64,000 bases of DNA from the NCBI RefSeq assembly GCF_000165425.1, contig NW_001798989.1, forward strand, positions 372,001 to 436,000. The letters are read 5' to 3'. The notes under the pieces are model-generated. The model was not told the origin of the DNA. It worked only from the letters and a program-made list of their open reading frames with translations, and did no database searches. A program made the position numbers and the translations under genes. Source of the stretch: Paramecium tetraurelia (Eukaryota; Ciliophora; Oligohymenophorea; Peniculida; Parameciidae). Positions 25,479 to 37,369 of this stretch are shown here, piece after piece (within the stretch, counting starts at the first letter, position 1; each line of letters opens with the position of its first letter).

Positions 25479-27931
25479 ATGGAAAATAAGATTAAAAAGG
25501 CTAACACTTTTTATGTAGTTAGTCATCGACCATCGAATGAGGGTTTGGTATCTCCTTCGGGAGAATCTATTAAATTTGTATTATAAAGTCCTATTTCAAA
25601 AGAGCCTAAGTATAAAAACAGAATAAACAAAACATCACTTCTTGAATTAAAAAAGTTGTTTTTATCCACATATTCATTAGGTCTAGGAAATTGGCATTAG
25701 AATAATAAATGAAACGATTGAACAATAAGAGAAGATTGATGAGGACTTTTAGAAAAGTATATCTAATAAGCATGTTTCTTTCGATTGCCAAATAAATGGA
25801 CTCCAAAAAATTGAAGGGAAACCATAAAAAGAAGATACAAGAATCACTCATCTATCCAGTAATTTGGGATAAGTATTTTAGCTAAGGAGGATAGGTTTAA
25901 AAAGTTATGGGATATTTTTATGTTGATTGTGTTGATATATTGTTCCTTTTACATCCCTTTTGTGGCAGCTTTTGAAGATGAACAAACTGTCTATAATGTT
26001 AGTAAATGGATATTCTCAATTATATTTTGTAATACATCATCCATATTCCTAGCTGCTGATATCATTATATTGATGAGAATGTGTTACTATGATGAAAATA
26101 ATAATTTAGTTCAAGATTCTATTTCAATAGTCAAGCACTATTTATTTGGCTGGTTTATCATCGATATCATATCAGTGATTCCATTTCAGTACTGCTAATT
26201 AATAAAGGTGTTCAGAGTCAAAAGAGTCCAATAAATAGTAAGTTCTTCTTCTCTGAATTAAAATAAGATGTAACCTTCTATATATTTAATAGCTTGGAGT
26301 TTATGTTTGATTTTTTAGACGTGAAATAAGCAGCCCTATTTTAGATTTTGTTTTTCAGTTTAATTGGATTCCACTATTCTACTTGTCTCTGGGCTTTATC
26401 AAGGTAATGGTCAGATCAAGGCATACCTCAATATATCGATGCTATTTACTGGGCTATGTAAACTTTATCTACTACTGGATACGGCGATGTGGCTCCTACA
26501 AGCATGATTGAATACATAAGTACAATTGTTTGCACACTTTGTGGTGGTATATTTATGAGTTTGGTGATTGGCAATTTGAGTTCTATTCTTGCTGATATTG
26601 ACACTGAAAGTTAATTTAATACGACATTAAACAACCTAAAGATCTTATTTAATTAAGTCACTATACTTCCTGATTATAAATCAGAAATAACCAATTTTAT
26701 AGTTACTAATCATAAACACAATTTGAGTTGGTCTGTGAATTAAGAAGAATGGTTCAAGATTCTACCTCAAGATCTATAAAATAAGATATTGTTGGCTGTA
26801 GCTAAAAAAGAATTGCTGGGGATCTCTTTATTTAGAATCTCTATTCCCTTCTCATTAAAAGCCATTAGACATATTGGTCTGATGAAGGCTAAAGCAGGAT
26901 AGCTTCTTTGGTTAAAAGGAGATCCAGTAGATGAAATCTATTTTCTTGTTGAAGGAATGGTTCAATATCGAAATTAGTTTGGGAAAGAATTACTGGAAAT
27001 TCAAGCAGGATCAATTTTTGGAGAACAAGAATATTTTAACAGACGATAAATAATTAAAAGATAATAATAGCGTGGTTAATATGCAATAGCAAAGTAGGAT
27101 TGCTATTACTTGATTATTAGGAATTCTCATTTTTTTAAATATTTAAAGGAGTTTCCAGCCTTGTAGAAATATTTGTAAATGCTAGCCGAACATAGATTGG
27201 ATGATATTTTGATTAGATTCAAACAATATGAAATTGAAGCAGAAAAAGAGAGAGCTAGTGCTTAGAAATTAGAATTGATCAAATCTGCAAATAGAATAGA
27301 AGTCAGAGATTACAAGGGAATTATGAAACATAAATAAAGTGTGATATATGACACTAGGTAAAGCAATACTGAAAGCATTCTAGAACGCTTATTAAAGAAT
27401 AGGATTACAAAACTCAATATGTTGAAGGATAGGTTTAGAAAGGTTGTCTAAATGATCATATTTGCTAATAGAACCTTAGAAAAACAATATTTGTCATCTA
27501 AAGCAACATCAGTTCAAAATTCATAGTCGAATCTTTTTGCAAGAAAGGTCAAAGCCAATCAAGTTGTACCTATGGGCATCTTATTGAAAATGAGATAAAA
27601 GTTCATAGAAATCAAACAGCATAAGAAGATTTCTTTAGAAAGGAGAAATGAATTCAAAAGAGTATTTTAAGGATTATTCTAAAATAAAATTGATCTAACT
27701 AATTCATTACCCAAAAGTGATAGTTAAGAATTTCAGGAAAAAAAGAAGAATGTAATATCAATTCGCAATCCTTCTTAAAAACTAGATGAATTTTTTACAT
27801 AAATGAAAACATTAGAAAGAAATCTCAATTTAGCATAGTGGGCAATTCATGAAAGCTAAAAGGATTTGGAGAAGGAACTATAGAGTATAAACAGATTGTT
27901 TGATAAATAAGACTTCACCAAATTGATTTGA
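25479..27931 (+). CDS. Potassium channel with cyclic-nucleotide-binding domain
   Basis: Predicted 791 residues; introns 25655-25680, 25859-25886 and 26270-26292. S1 starts after SLIYPEDRFKKLWDIFM, a typical entry motif of this family. S4 is short (LIKVFRVKRVQQI). The pore reads MQTLSTTGYGDVAPTS, a K+ filter. The CNBD is better kept than in the other two channels: LVEGMVQY and GSIFGEQEYFNRRQ with the FGE element and a later RGQYAIAK, so nucleotide binding is plausible. A long C-terminal Lys/Gln-rich coiled-coil tail follows, without a zinc-knuckle motif. Likely contributes to cAMP- or voltage-linked control of ciliary or surface membrane potential (inference from the family). Confidence 0.9.
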
Positions 27932-27961
27932 ATTAATAGATAATACTTTCCCTTATTGTAA

Positions 27962-28720
27962 TCAATAATTATAAGAATAAAACACATTACTACTCACTTT
28001 TTTATAATTTAAATCAAATTATTTATCTGTTTCAAATATTAGTCGTTTTAACTACTCCAAAGATTCCTTTAGTATTGTATATAAATTGCCTTCCTGCTTA
28101 TGTTGTGAATTGACACTAGAATTAATCTTGATCAAAGCTTGCAAGTCATCAAATTCTTTTTAGCATGAATACTCTAACAATTTAAAACATTTTGAAAGTG
28201 ACTTACTCAAACTCTAGATTTATTGGTCAATTTCTTAACCTAAAGTGATAAGATTGCTAGACTATAAGAAACTGAAGGAAGTCTGCAATTAATTCACCTA
28301 CTATTTTAGTTATTAGTTTTCCTAAACTATTTTTGAGCAATATTGTTCTAATTATTCCATTTCAATTGAAATTTATTGATATTTTTCTAACTATAATTTC
28401 AAATATTCATTTTCTTTGTTTAACTCATTAATCTTGTATTCTTATTCTTTTATTTTGCCATCCTTTGAAGTTATTTAGGACAACAATTTTGTTTTCTCTT
28501 TCGATATTGTTGACAATATTTTTGAACTTTGAAATTGCGATTGCAAATGAGTTTCTATATTTTTGACTTATTCATTTGGATTCTTGGCTTTGATGAACAT
28601 TTGGTTAATCTTATCGTTGATTTCCTATAATTTGTTTTTGACAGGAGAAGGAGGAGATGTTTGCTTAATCAATTAAGCATTTAAGGTAATATGAGCGGAG
28701 GTTGATCTTTTTGGTTTCAT
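27962..28720 (-). CDS. Coiled-coil protein
   Basis: Intron-free frame of 252 residues, ATG 28720 and TGA 27962. A short Ser/Thr-rich N terminus (MKPKRSTSAHITLNAQLIK) with a basic patch is followed by an almost continuous coiled coil from about residue 70 to the end (KINELNKENEYLKLQLEKYQ). No transmembrane segment, zinc motif or enzyme signature. The tail lies 31 nt from the stop of the convergent channel gene. Likely a structural or cytoskeletal component; the family is not recognised. Confidence 0.8.
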
Positions 28721-28838
28721 AATTTAAATAAATTATTTTTATCATTTAAAACTAAATTTATAAAATATTAACGATCATCTAATTTATTAAGAAGCCATAT
28801 AACTAAGTTTTCTTTTGATATATTGTATATTGATATTA

Positions 28839-31767
28839 TCATTAGTTATATTAATAAAGTAATTTATCTAATTTCTGTAAATCCTCATCTTCTTCGATTT
28901 CATTCAAATGCATCAACTTTTGATCCATCCTTTTATGAATCCCTGCTATATCAAACGTTTCAGTATTTGTCCCCTTTTTGATCATTGTCATGTCAGGAAA
29001 TTCGGAGTCCAAAGTAATTCCCTTATAATTCAATTCCGCAGAACCTAATATACCATGAGCTGCACGGCCAAAAGCAGAGGGTGGTCTCTAATTGGTTTAT
29101 GAAGGAGGCCTGTTTGTGATAGATTGTTATAATTGTCTCTAATCAAATCCATTTTTTGTAAATCCCGAGGGAGGACGATTTAAACTTTATTAAGCAGGCT
29201 TATATTTTAATAGATCATCAATTTCTTTTACAAATTCAGAGTCAATAGAAGGAACATTCCAAGAAGGATGCTATCCATTATTACTAGGAGGTCTCTTTTT
29301 GAAATTGTCATTTCTTATTTGATATGTCTCCCCTATCCCCAATTTAAGACTGTCTTCAAAATGAGCATTCAATTCATCTATCTTATCTAACTGAACCTCA
29401 GAAACCTTCTTATTCATAGGTTGCATTTAAGGAACCAAAGAGGCATTGTGATCAATAGGAACCATATTTGAATCTGAAACTAATGATTAAAGTCCGAATT
29501 GTTCTCTAAAGTGCTGTTTTTATTCTTTTGATTCTTCTTTCAAAACAAGAGCTGAACATATATATATACAAATTACGTTTGCTTTCATAAGCAGGTGCAA
29601 ATGGAGGTGCTTTATTTTAATTAAGATTAGGAAAATTAAAGTTTTCATTTAATGCTGGCATTGACAAATCTTTGTATGCTCCAACTTCAGCTTAAGCTAA
29701 AAGATGTGGTGGAAACACTTATTTCTCCCACTTTGGATCATTCTTTACTAATGCAATCATTAAATCATCATGATGTCTCTCTTCTTATAAATACTTATTC
29801 TTCACTTATTCTTTCAAAGAAATTAACTCCTACTCTGCTTTATTTCTACCTTCAATTGCCATCTGAGCTTGATTCATAACTTATTATATCTATTATTGTA
29901 AGTTTTCTTATTGTTACAGCATCTACCTTTTAATATCATCTATTTCTCTATTCTGTTATATTTCTGCTTTATTCATTTGTTGAGGTCCATTTCTATAAAA
30001 ATCAAGGATACTTTAATGCGGACTAACTCCTTCCTTCATTTTTTCATTCATGAGGAACTCCTTTAAATAGTTTTCTGATTTAGGTTGAGAAGGAGGAGGA
30101 TTACGTGAGGGTGGTGGAATATACTATTATTATGGTTCATATGCCTAAAAGTTCTATTGTGGTTAATCTTCCTCTTATTATTGATTTTTTCTATTCTTCC
30201 TCTCCTAGATCCTTTCCAACCTTCTTTTTTCTTTCAAATCAATATTATCCTATTCAAATTCTTAATTAATATTATTAAATAATTTTACTTCCTTATTATT
30301 ATTTCTTCATATCATCTTCTCGCTTCTTTTCCATTTCCTCTTGTTCCTTTTACCTTCGAAATCTCTCTTCCTCTTATTTATCTTCCATCTCCTTCTACAT
30401 CCTTTCTTACTCTTTTTTTCTCTTTTTTTCTTCAATTTACTCTTATAAGACTCTCTGCATTTCTAGTTTCTACAATTCTTTCTTTTTTATATCATCAATA
30501 TTTTAATTTTCCAACATTAATCTATTTCTACCTTATTTTAATTAGGGATCTGCTTAAGGTTCCATCAATATCGGTTATTAATCAAATCCAGATGGTAGAC
30601 CTTATTCTTGATATTAATATTGTTAAGGAGTGGCAATGCTTTGTTAATACGGAATCTATTATATAGGTTATTAGAAATTCTGTTACTGTTGAATATATTA
30701 TTAAGGTTGTTACTATTAATAATTTGGCTATTGATATATTTATTATTAATTATAATTTTGAGGTACTTGATTATTGGCACCTTTTTAATATGGTGCACCA
30801 CTTCCTCCCTTGCCAAAAGGAAATGCATCCCCGGTTTCCATTCTTTATTAAAGATTCTTCTTTCGGTCATTTTTTTCTTGCTCTTTTAATAACATTTACA
30901 TTCTTAAATAATCCCCATATTCTTATTTTTGTTATTTATTCTAATCAATTTATTAAGGCTATTGTTGTTAATATGGAAGATTAGATTATTGATTACCTTA
31001 GGAATAACCTTAATTTATTTCAAATTGTTATGGCTAGTACATTTATTATTAGTATTATTGAGGTTACTATTACACTTAGTATTGTACCATTTATTATTAT
31101 TACTGTTATTAATTGTTTTGATTATTTCCTGACTGAATTCTTCGTCTCTTTTATTCTTCTTTTTCCATCATTTATTATCTTAGAAATTCTCCATATTCTT
31201 GTTTTTACCTGTTTACAGGTTAAGCTGGGAGTGGAGCTGGATTTACAGATTATTACTGATATTAAACTTATTGAATTTATTATTGATTATTATTTGTTCC
31301 ATCTCTTCTTCTCCTTTTCTCAGCTTCTTTTTCTTCCATCTGTTTTTTCAAATATTCTCTATACTCGTCCTACTATTGCTTAATCGGATTTTTCAAAGGA
31401 CTTTATTAAACTGCTGATTGCTATTAAAATTAACTATTTGATCTATTCTCTCTCTATTCCCTGAATTCAGATTGCTGAGGAATTGATCCTTAATACATTC
31501 TGGGTGGATCAGGGTTTCTATTCATTTCAATTGGTACATAAGGTTCCGGAGGGATGTAAGGTTCATATTCCTAAGATTGAGAAGGAAAAGAGATAGGAAC
31601 TTGATCATCGAATCTTGGAGGTGGGAGTTAAAATTAATTTGCATTATTTTCTTGCATTTATCCTTCCATTCCTACATTTATAACTATAATATACTTAATA
31701 ATCTTTCTTCTCTTTGTCTTCTCTTTTCTTCCCAAATTTAATCGCGTTTAGACTTCGCCTCAGTCAT
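28839..31767 (-). CDS. Gln-rich CSPP1-like cytoskeletal protein
   Basis: Predicted 950 residues; introns 31672-31694, 30261-30288 and 29552-29576. Three repeats of a charged motif, EYREYLKKQMEEKEAEKRRR, EYGEFLRQQMMEKEEQKRRR and EYGDYLRMQMLLKEQEKNDR, resemble the units of CSPP1, a microtubule and axoneme protein of spindle poles and cilia. Between them lie long Gln/Tyr/Pro-rich low-complexity runs encoded by TAA/TAG/CAA. A long Glu/Arg/Lys coiled coil and NRPPS repeats follow near the C terminus, which ends in an acidic helix. The assignment rests on the repeated motif and layout only. Plus-strand frames in this region are shadows of its repetitive codons. Confidence 0.65.
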
Positions 31768-32268
31768 TTAATTATTTTAAAATTTATAATACAAATATTA
31801 GTGTAACTATAAAATTATAGATTATTATGAAGCATAGAAATGGTTGGCTAAATGCATTTTTCCTTTATAAATATTTTAACTAACAGTCTTATAATTTTAT
31901 AGATATACAAAAATAAGAATTATGTGTTTTTATCATCATGTGTTTTTTATTAAATATAGAGTAATTAATATTAGAAGCCATTTATTATATCTAGTACAAT
32001 TTAATCAATATTAATGTAAGAAGAGCTAAGTTCTTCTTTAAATAATAAAGGATGATTAATAGTTAAATTAAACAATAAAAATACGATATATATTTAGAAT
32101 TAGTATTGGAATTAATCTGGATTTTCGACAACTAATTTTATCTCATTTTTAGAAGTCTCTTAGTATGGACTAAAAAGAGAAGGGAGGTATAAGATTTGAG
32201 GAATTTAACTATAGAATTTCAAAAAACTCTATTAAAATTCAATAATTTATTTACTAATTAGATATACA
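31768..32268. other. Intergenic region
   Basis: 501 nt of AT-rich DNA upstream of the CSPP1-like gene and downstream of the next minus-strand gene. No frame or RNA feature seen. Confidence 0.5.
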
Positions 32269-33549
32269 TCAAAATTTTAAACATTTATTATCAGTCATAT
32301 TACAAAGCATTCCCCATATCTACTGAGAATCTGTTAAATTTATACTATAAATTATATGATATTATTTGAGATAATTTATGTAGTTTGGATATTGAGCTAT
32401 TTCATAAGTAAGATTATCAATCAGATAGCCAGGTATTAATTCAAAAACTGAATTGATTAGTTATTTAAAGTCTTAATCTATTAAAAAGCAATAGTATTCC
32501 AAATATTTGATAATTCCTATAACAAAAACAGGCTTGTATTTTAGACAGAAAATTATAGCTGATGTAGCTTCCTCTGTTTATTGAGATCCAATGATTAACA
32601 ATTTTACTACTTCATAATCATTTGAATCCCAAAAACAAAACTCTTAGAGATTAGGTAAATCCTATATCAAATCAAGGAGAAACATTTTCTAAATTGATTC
32701 TAAAGAGAGCATCTTAATTTTATTTAAGCTGATTTAAAAGTTGATGTTTAAATTTTGAATAGCGTTTTGCTTATTCTAAAATAAAATTAACTCATTGTTT
32801 TCTGTTTCAATCATCAATAATACAGTATCAGTGTATGGGAATTGAGTGTAATAAAATAACTTCTTTTGTTTTTGCAGATTAACAACTTAATAGGTACTCA
32901 AGTTTTAGTAAAATATGACTGCAGTTCTTTATTTAAACAATAATAAAATCTCTCTGTTGTAAAGAGTGATGTAATCGATTTGGTTGATAAAGTTATTATT
33001 ATTAAGTGGATACTGAGATTGTTTTAGTTTTTCTACTTTTTGCAAGAGATCATTAATATGATAGATAGATATTAAGAATTAGTCTTCACCTTAGAAAACT
33101 ACATAAAATAGTTCTAAGTATTTATCAACTAAAATTTTTGCTTTGACATTATGTTTTCCTTAAAAAACCAATTTAGGATTCTTCTCTTTATCAAGTGAAA
33201 TGTGATAAATATATTAATACTTTTCTCTTATATGTACAATGATAAAATTATTATGTTTGATCTGCAAAATGATTGGCTCAGTTTAACCTTTAAATGCTTT
33301 AATTTCCTTGAATTATCCATATTTATCATTGAAGCATTTCTATTCCTCAATATTTTTATCATCAGATTAATTGAGAGAAAATCTTAAAAATTGAAATGTC
33401 TCTATTTTAATGCCTTATTCAGTAATGATATATTTTTCCTCCTTCTTAAACCATAATAAATAATCTGATTCAATATTGTTTTATTGCTATAAGGTCATTA
33501 TTTTTTTTAATGTTGTCCCCAATTTTTTAATTCGTGAATAAGATTACAT
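32269..33549 (-). CDS. Unknown protein, possibly beta-rich
   Basis: A single intron-free frame of 426 residues, ATG 33549 and TGA 32269; a run this long with only mild codon bias is unlikely by chance. The protein is rich in aromatic and beta-branched residues with short repeated strands (for example IKHNNFIIVHIREKYQYIY), suggesting a beta-propeller or sandwich followed by a more helical C terminus. No transmembrane segment, zinc motif or active site is evident. A 26-nt GT...AG segment near residue 95 could be removed in theory, but the frame is open through it. I do not recognise the family. Confidence 0.75.
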
Positions 33550-33953
33550 TAAATAATTTATTTTTTTTAAGATAATTTTGTAATAGATGTTATAACATTC
33601 TAATTATAAAATAAATAAGAATAAAAAGGTTTGAATCTAGTCCAAAACAATTAATTTATACATAAATAATGAGATGCATTATTTTTATTATATGGAGAAG
33701 AGAAAGTTCAAAGATAACAAATAGTTGATAACCATTCTATAATCTTCAAATCATCCTAATAAAATGCTATTTTATATAAAAGTTTGAGAAAATATATAAT
33801 TATAATAAAAGTCTTATAAAATGCATACTAATTATTTGCAAAATTAAAGAGCAATCGATATTTGGATATATGATTAATTCAAAAGATAGGATTGCTTAAA
33901 TAATTTATCAAAATAGCATTTTTTAATATTAATATAATCTAATAAAAATAAAT
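33550..33953. other. Divergent intergenic region
   Basis: 404 nt, very AT-rich, between a minus-strand gene and SNRNP27; presumably both promoters. Nothing else seen. Confidence 0.5.
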
Positions 33954-35196
33954 ATGGGCAAGGATAAGAAGAAGGAGAAAAAGAAGGATAAAAAGAAGGA
34001 TAAGAGTCATAGAAAGGACAAAAGAAGAAAACACTCATCTAGTTCATCTTATTCTGATTCCTCATCTAGTTCGGAGAGAGAGAAGAATTGGGGGGGGCGG
34101 GGGAGATAATCTCGTTCAAGTTCATTAGAGAGGGAGAAGGAGAAAGAGAAATGAGTCACATAGCCTTAGGGGTAGATCAATGATAATGAGGGTGAGGATG
34201 TTACTGATATTGAGGCTTTAGTTCAGGGATTTGTGATTGAGTAGTAGGAGGATAATGTTGCGTAGAATTGTGTTGTGATTGAGGGTGTTCGAGCGCGGTG
34301 GGTTTTTGTTTAGGCGGGGTTTGTGCTTTCAGAGGCTGAGTTGGCTGGGGGGTGAGTTGAGGGTGCTGTTCCTGCTCCGTTTTTGTTGGTAGAAGGTTAT
34401 GTTGGGTGGGGCATTGAGCTGTTTAANNNNNNNNNNNNNNNNNNNNNNNNNNNNNNNNNNNNNNNNNNNNNNNNNNNNNNNNNNNNNNNNNNNNNNNNNN
34501 NNNNNNNNNNNNNNNNNNNNNNNNNNNNNNNNNNNNNNNNNNNNNNNNNNNNNNNNNNNNNNNNNNNNNNNNNNNNTCCTCATCTATTTTTGAAAGAAAG
34601 AAGAAATAAAAAAAACAAAAAAGATAATCTCGTTCAAGATCATTAAAGAAGGAGAAGGAGAAAGAGAAATAAGTCACATAGCCTTAAAAATAGATCAATG
34701 ATAATAAGAATTAGAATAATACTGATAATTAGACTATAGTTCAGGAAATTGTGAATAAATAGTAGGTGGATAATGTTGCGTAGAATTGTGTTGTAAATAA
34801 GGGTGATCAAGAAAAATAAATTATAGATTAGAAGGAAATTGAAAATTCAGAGGCTGAAATAAATAAAGAATAAGTTAAAAGTAATGATCAAAATCAGAAT
34901 ATAATGGTAGAAGAATAAAATAAAATAGGCAATTAGGATGTTTAACCTGAAGAAGAGGGAGATGATGAAGAAGATTATGAGGAGAAAATGAAAAAGGTAA
35001 ATTAAGAATTATTGAAAAAATTTGGGTTTACAAGTTTCGGATCATCGAAAGGAAAGGATCACACAGTAAATTCAAATAATTATTTAAGGCAAGTGCAGTG
35101 GAGGGTGTGTTTAAGGCAGCAAATCAGAAGCGAAAATACAGACAATATATGCATAGAAGAGGAGGATTTAATAGGCTTTTGGATAAAATGGATTGA
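33954..35196 (+). CDS. SNRNP27: SNRNP27, U4/U6.U5 tri-snRNP 27-kDa protein (interrupted by gap)
   Basis: The N terminus is a Lys/Asp and then Arg/Ser-rich tract (KKDKSHRKDKRRKHSSSSSY). The C terminus is diagnostic: KKFGFTSFGSSKGKDH, then SAVEGVFKAANQKRKYRQYM and HRRGGFNRLLDKMD, matching the conserved SNRNP27 tail of the spliceosomal tri-snRNP. Intron 35066-35088. The gene contains 150 N (34427-34576), and the 368 bp before the gap repeat, in degraded form, the 368 bp after it. If 34059-34576 is taken as an artefact, the gene has a clean 233-codon frame. With the window as given, the left copy hits TGA near 34153. Confidence 0.85.
34059..34426 (+). repeat. Degraded duplicate of 34577-34944 (assembly artefact)
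   Basis: Bases 34059-34426 align without gaps to 34577-34944 (constant offset of 518). The first copy differs by many A-to-G and A-to-T/C changes that grow denser towards the N run, and it includes improbable G runs near 34090-34105 in an otherwise AT-rich locus. That is the pattern of a low-quality read end, not of a real duplication. The right-hand copy keeps an open coding frame for SNRNP27. Confidence 0.85.
34427..34576. other. Assembly gap of 150 N
   Basis: A run of exactly 150 unknown bases inside the SNRNP27 gene. The flanks overlap (see the entry for 34059-34426), so the two contigs probably join directly and the true gap length is negative. Confidence 0.95.
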
Positions 35197-35280
35197 TGTT
35201 AAGATTGTTAAAAATAGTAAACAAAAATGCTATAATTATATTTAATAAATTTTGATTTGATAAATTAAATTAAGTATTCT

Positions 35281-36808
35281 ATGGCCAAAGCAGCAACAGA
35301 ATATTCAGATTATGATATCTCTGACGATTCTCTGGTATTTAAAATTTCTTACTAAAGTTGAAGGGTAGAATTAATAGAAGTAAGATTGATAAGCCTCTGA
35401 TATGCTTTTGTGTATTAAACTTTTTCCTTAATGCTGCTGTCTCAGTGATAGCACCATTCTACCCTCCTTTAGCTAAGGAAAAAGCACATGTCTCGGTATC
35501 TACAATTGGATATATATTTGGGTTGAATCCAATAGGAGCATTTTTTTTTTCTTTGGTTATGGGTAAGAAAATGTCTCATTGGGGAAGAAGAAGATGTATG
35601 CTACTAGGCTTAGTAATAAATTGATGAAAAATAGGTTATTCAATCAGCAGTGGTGGTTGCATTTGGCTTGTTAGATTTCATGACATTTAACAAAGAGCTG
35701 TTCGTCACTGTCTCTTGTGTAACTAGATTTTTACAAGGAGCAAGTCGAGCAGCTTATAGTAGTATATCATTTGCTTACATCCCAATATTATGGCCAGATT
35801 CTATTTAAAAAAAGATATCTATTTTGGAGACCTTAACAGGGTATATTATATGGAATAACCAAAAGTTTAGGCTTGATGAGTGGTCCTTTTATTGGAGCAG
35901 CCTTGGATGCATTATTTGGATATTAGATGATATTTTATGTATTGGGAGGCATATTTTTCGTGGCTTTAATACCAACAGCTATATTCTTACCTGAGGATGA
36001 TCATTCAATAAATAAGAAACCATAGCTAAATTCGAAAAGAGTAATTAGAAATCGATAAATATGGAGTTTGGGTTTATTATTGACAATGATGTCAGCAGGT
36101 ACTACATTCATAAATCCTATCTTTTCAATTCATATGAAATGTTATAATATGGAAGAGGATGTGGCTAGTTTGTTATTAGGATGGCTGACCATCTCATATA
36201 TCATATGTATTAACATAGTTCCAAAATTATTACAATGCATAGACAAAAAAGTAGTATTAACCTTTGGGTTATTTTGCTCTTGCATAGGTGATTTGATTAT
36301 TGCCCCCTTAGGGATCTTCCCTAATAAATGGTTTATGACTATGATAGGACTACCACTTATTGGTGTTGCGAATGCTTTTTGCGTATTGCCAGCCATTCCT
36401 CAATTTATAGATTATCTAAATCAACTTTTCAACAGCGATCCTTCATTGAGATTACCAATTTCTGATTTGTCCAGCGGCTTATTTATTTCCTTTTACTCTC
36501 TCGGAACATTTGTAGGACCTGTTATAGGAGGAATCGTATATGATGCATTTTTAGTGAATTAATCAAATGAAGCCCAATTGGATAGTTTCTAAAAATCCTC
36601 ATATACAATGGCAGGTCTATAAGCAATTGTGTCAATTCTATTTATATTTGGAGGAGATGTTTATGCTTAAAAATACAAAAGAATAAGACAAGGTGAAAAT
36701 ATGGGGATATCACTTGAAGAGGAAGATGAATATGAAGGATCAAACAAGATTGGAGTTCAAATGTTTAGTTCTACTTAGCCAAATGTCTCTCATGATGAAT
36801 CTAGTTGA
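35281..36808 (+). CDS. Major facilitator transporter (SLC18B1-like)
   Basis: Predicted 485 residues; introns 35335-35357, 35613-35634 and 35841-35865. About 12 transmembrane helices. The loop between TM2 and TM3 reads GKKMSHWGRRRCMLLG, a variant of the MFS GxxxDRxGRR signature with the Asp lost. TM5 has the antiporter-type TGLGLMSGPFIGAALDALFG (motif C, GxxxGPxxGG-like), repeated as FVGPVIGGIVYD in TM11. The C-terminal tail is acidic and cytoplasmic. The overall pattern resembles SLC18B1/vesicular amine transporters, an H+-coupled family, but the substrate cannot be told from sequence. Confidence 0.8.
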
Positions 36809-36862
36809 TGGAGTTTATAAGTTGATAACAAATTAATATTATTCAATATTTTAGATATGCAA

Positions 36863-37309
36863 TCATTCATACATTTTATCAGTTTTATTTTCAGGTTTGT
36901 AGTTCTTGCTTTTTTCATAGAGTTTTCTCATTTTCTCCATTTAATCTTAAGACAATCCAGAATCATTGTAATTTGTATTTTCCATTATAATTTTACCATA
37001 ATTATTCCAAAAATATTCACTATTTTAATAATCTCCGTAGATGATGCCTCCACTGAATCCAAAAATCAAAGACAACTCCTTAGCGAAGAATCTGCTCTTA
37101 GTTTGCAATACAGGGGTCATCAATAAAATGCCAACGATGGCAATAGGAAATGTTCTAAGTGCAAAGAATCTATAATTATAAAAATTAATTCCATTCAATA
37201 AATCTTGTCTTTCTTCTCCTTAGAGTACTTACCAAGCTTCATCTGAAGCCTTTTCTCTGAGTTAAATCCTTTTTTGTAATTTTTAAAACTGCATAAAGTA
37301 TTCACTCAT
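36863..37309 (-). CDS. Small membrane protein, unknown
   Basis: Intron-free frame of 148 residues, ATG 37309 and TGA 36863. The N-terminal third is charged and ends EERQDLLNGINFYNYRFF; one or two hydrophobic segments follow (FPIAIVGILLMTPV and ELSLIFGFSGGIIYG), then a polar Lys/Asn-rich tail. It could be a mitochondrial inner-membrane or ER protein; ciliate respiratory complexes contain many such lineage-specific subunits, but this is only a suggestion. 60 nt downstream (minus) of the coiled-coil gene at 37370. Confidence 0.6.
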
Positions 37310-37369
37310 AAGAATTTTTTAATTTAATTTTATATGTTAAATATTTATTAAATTGTAGAAATAATAAGT

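Noticed and set aside
30565-31417. Several long plus-strand open frames rich in Leu/Ile/Phe
   Set aside because: They are shadows of the Gln/Asn-rich minus-strand gene at 28839-31767; TAA/TAG/CAA codons read backwards give Leu/Ile-rich frames without introns or homology.
34329-34677. Open frames crossing the N run
   Set aside because: They consist mainly of unknown bases and lie in the degraded duplicate; no protein evidence.
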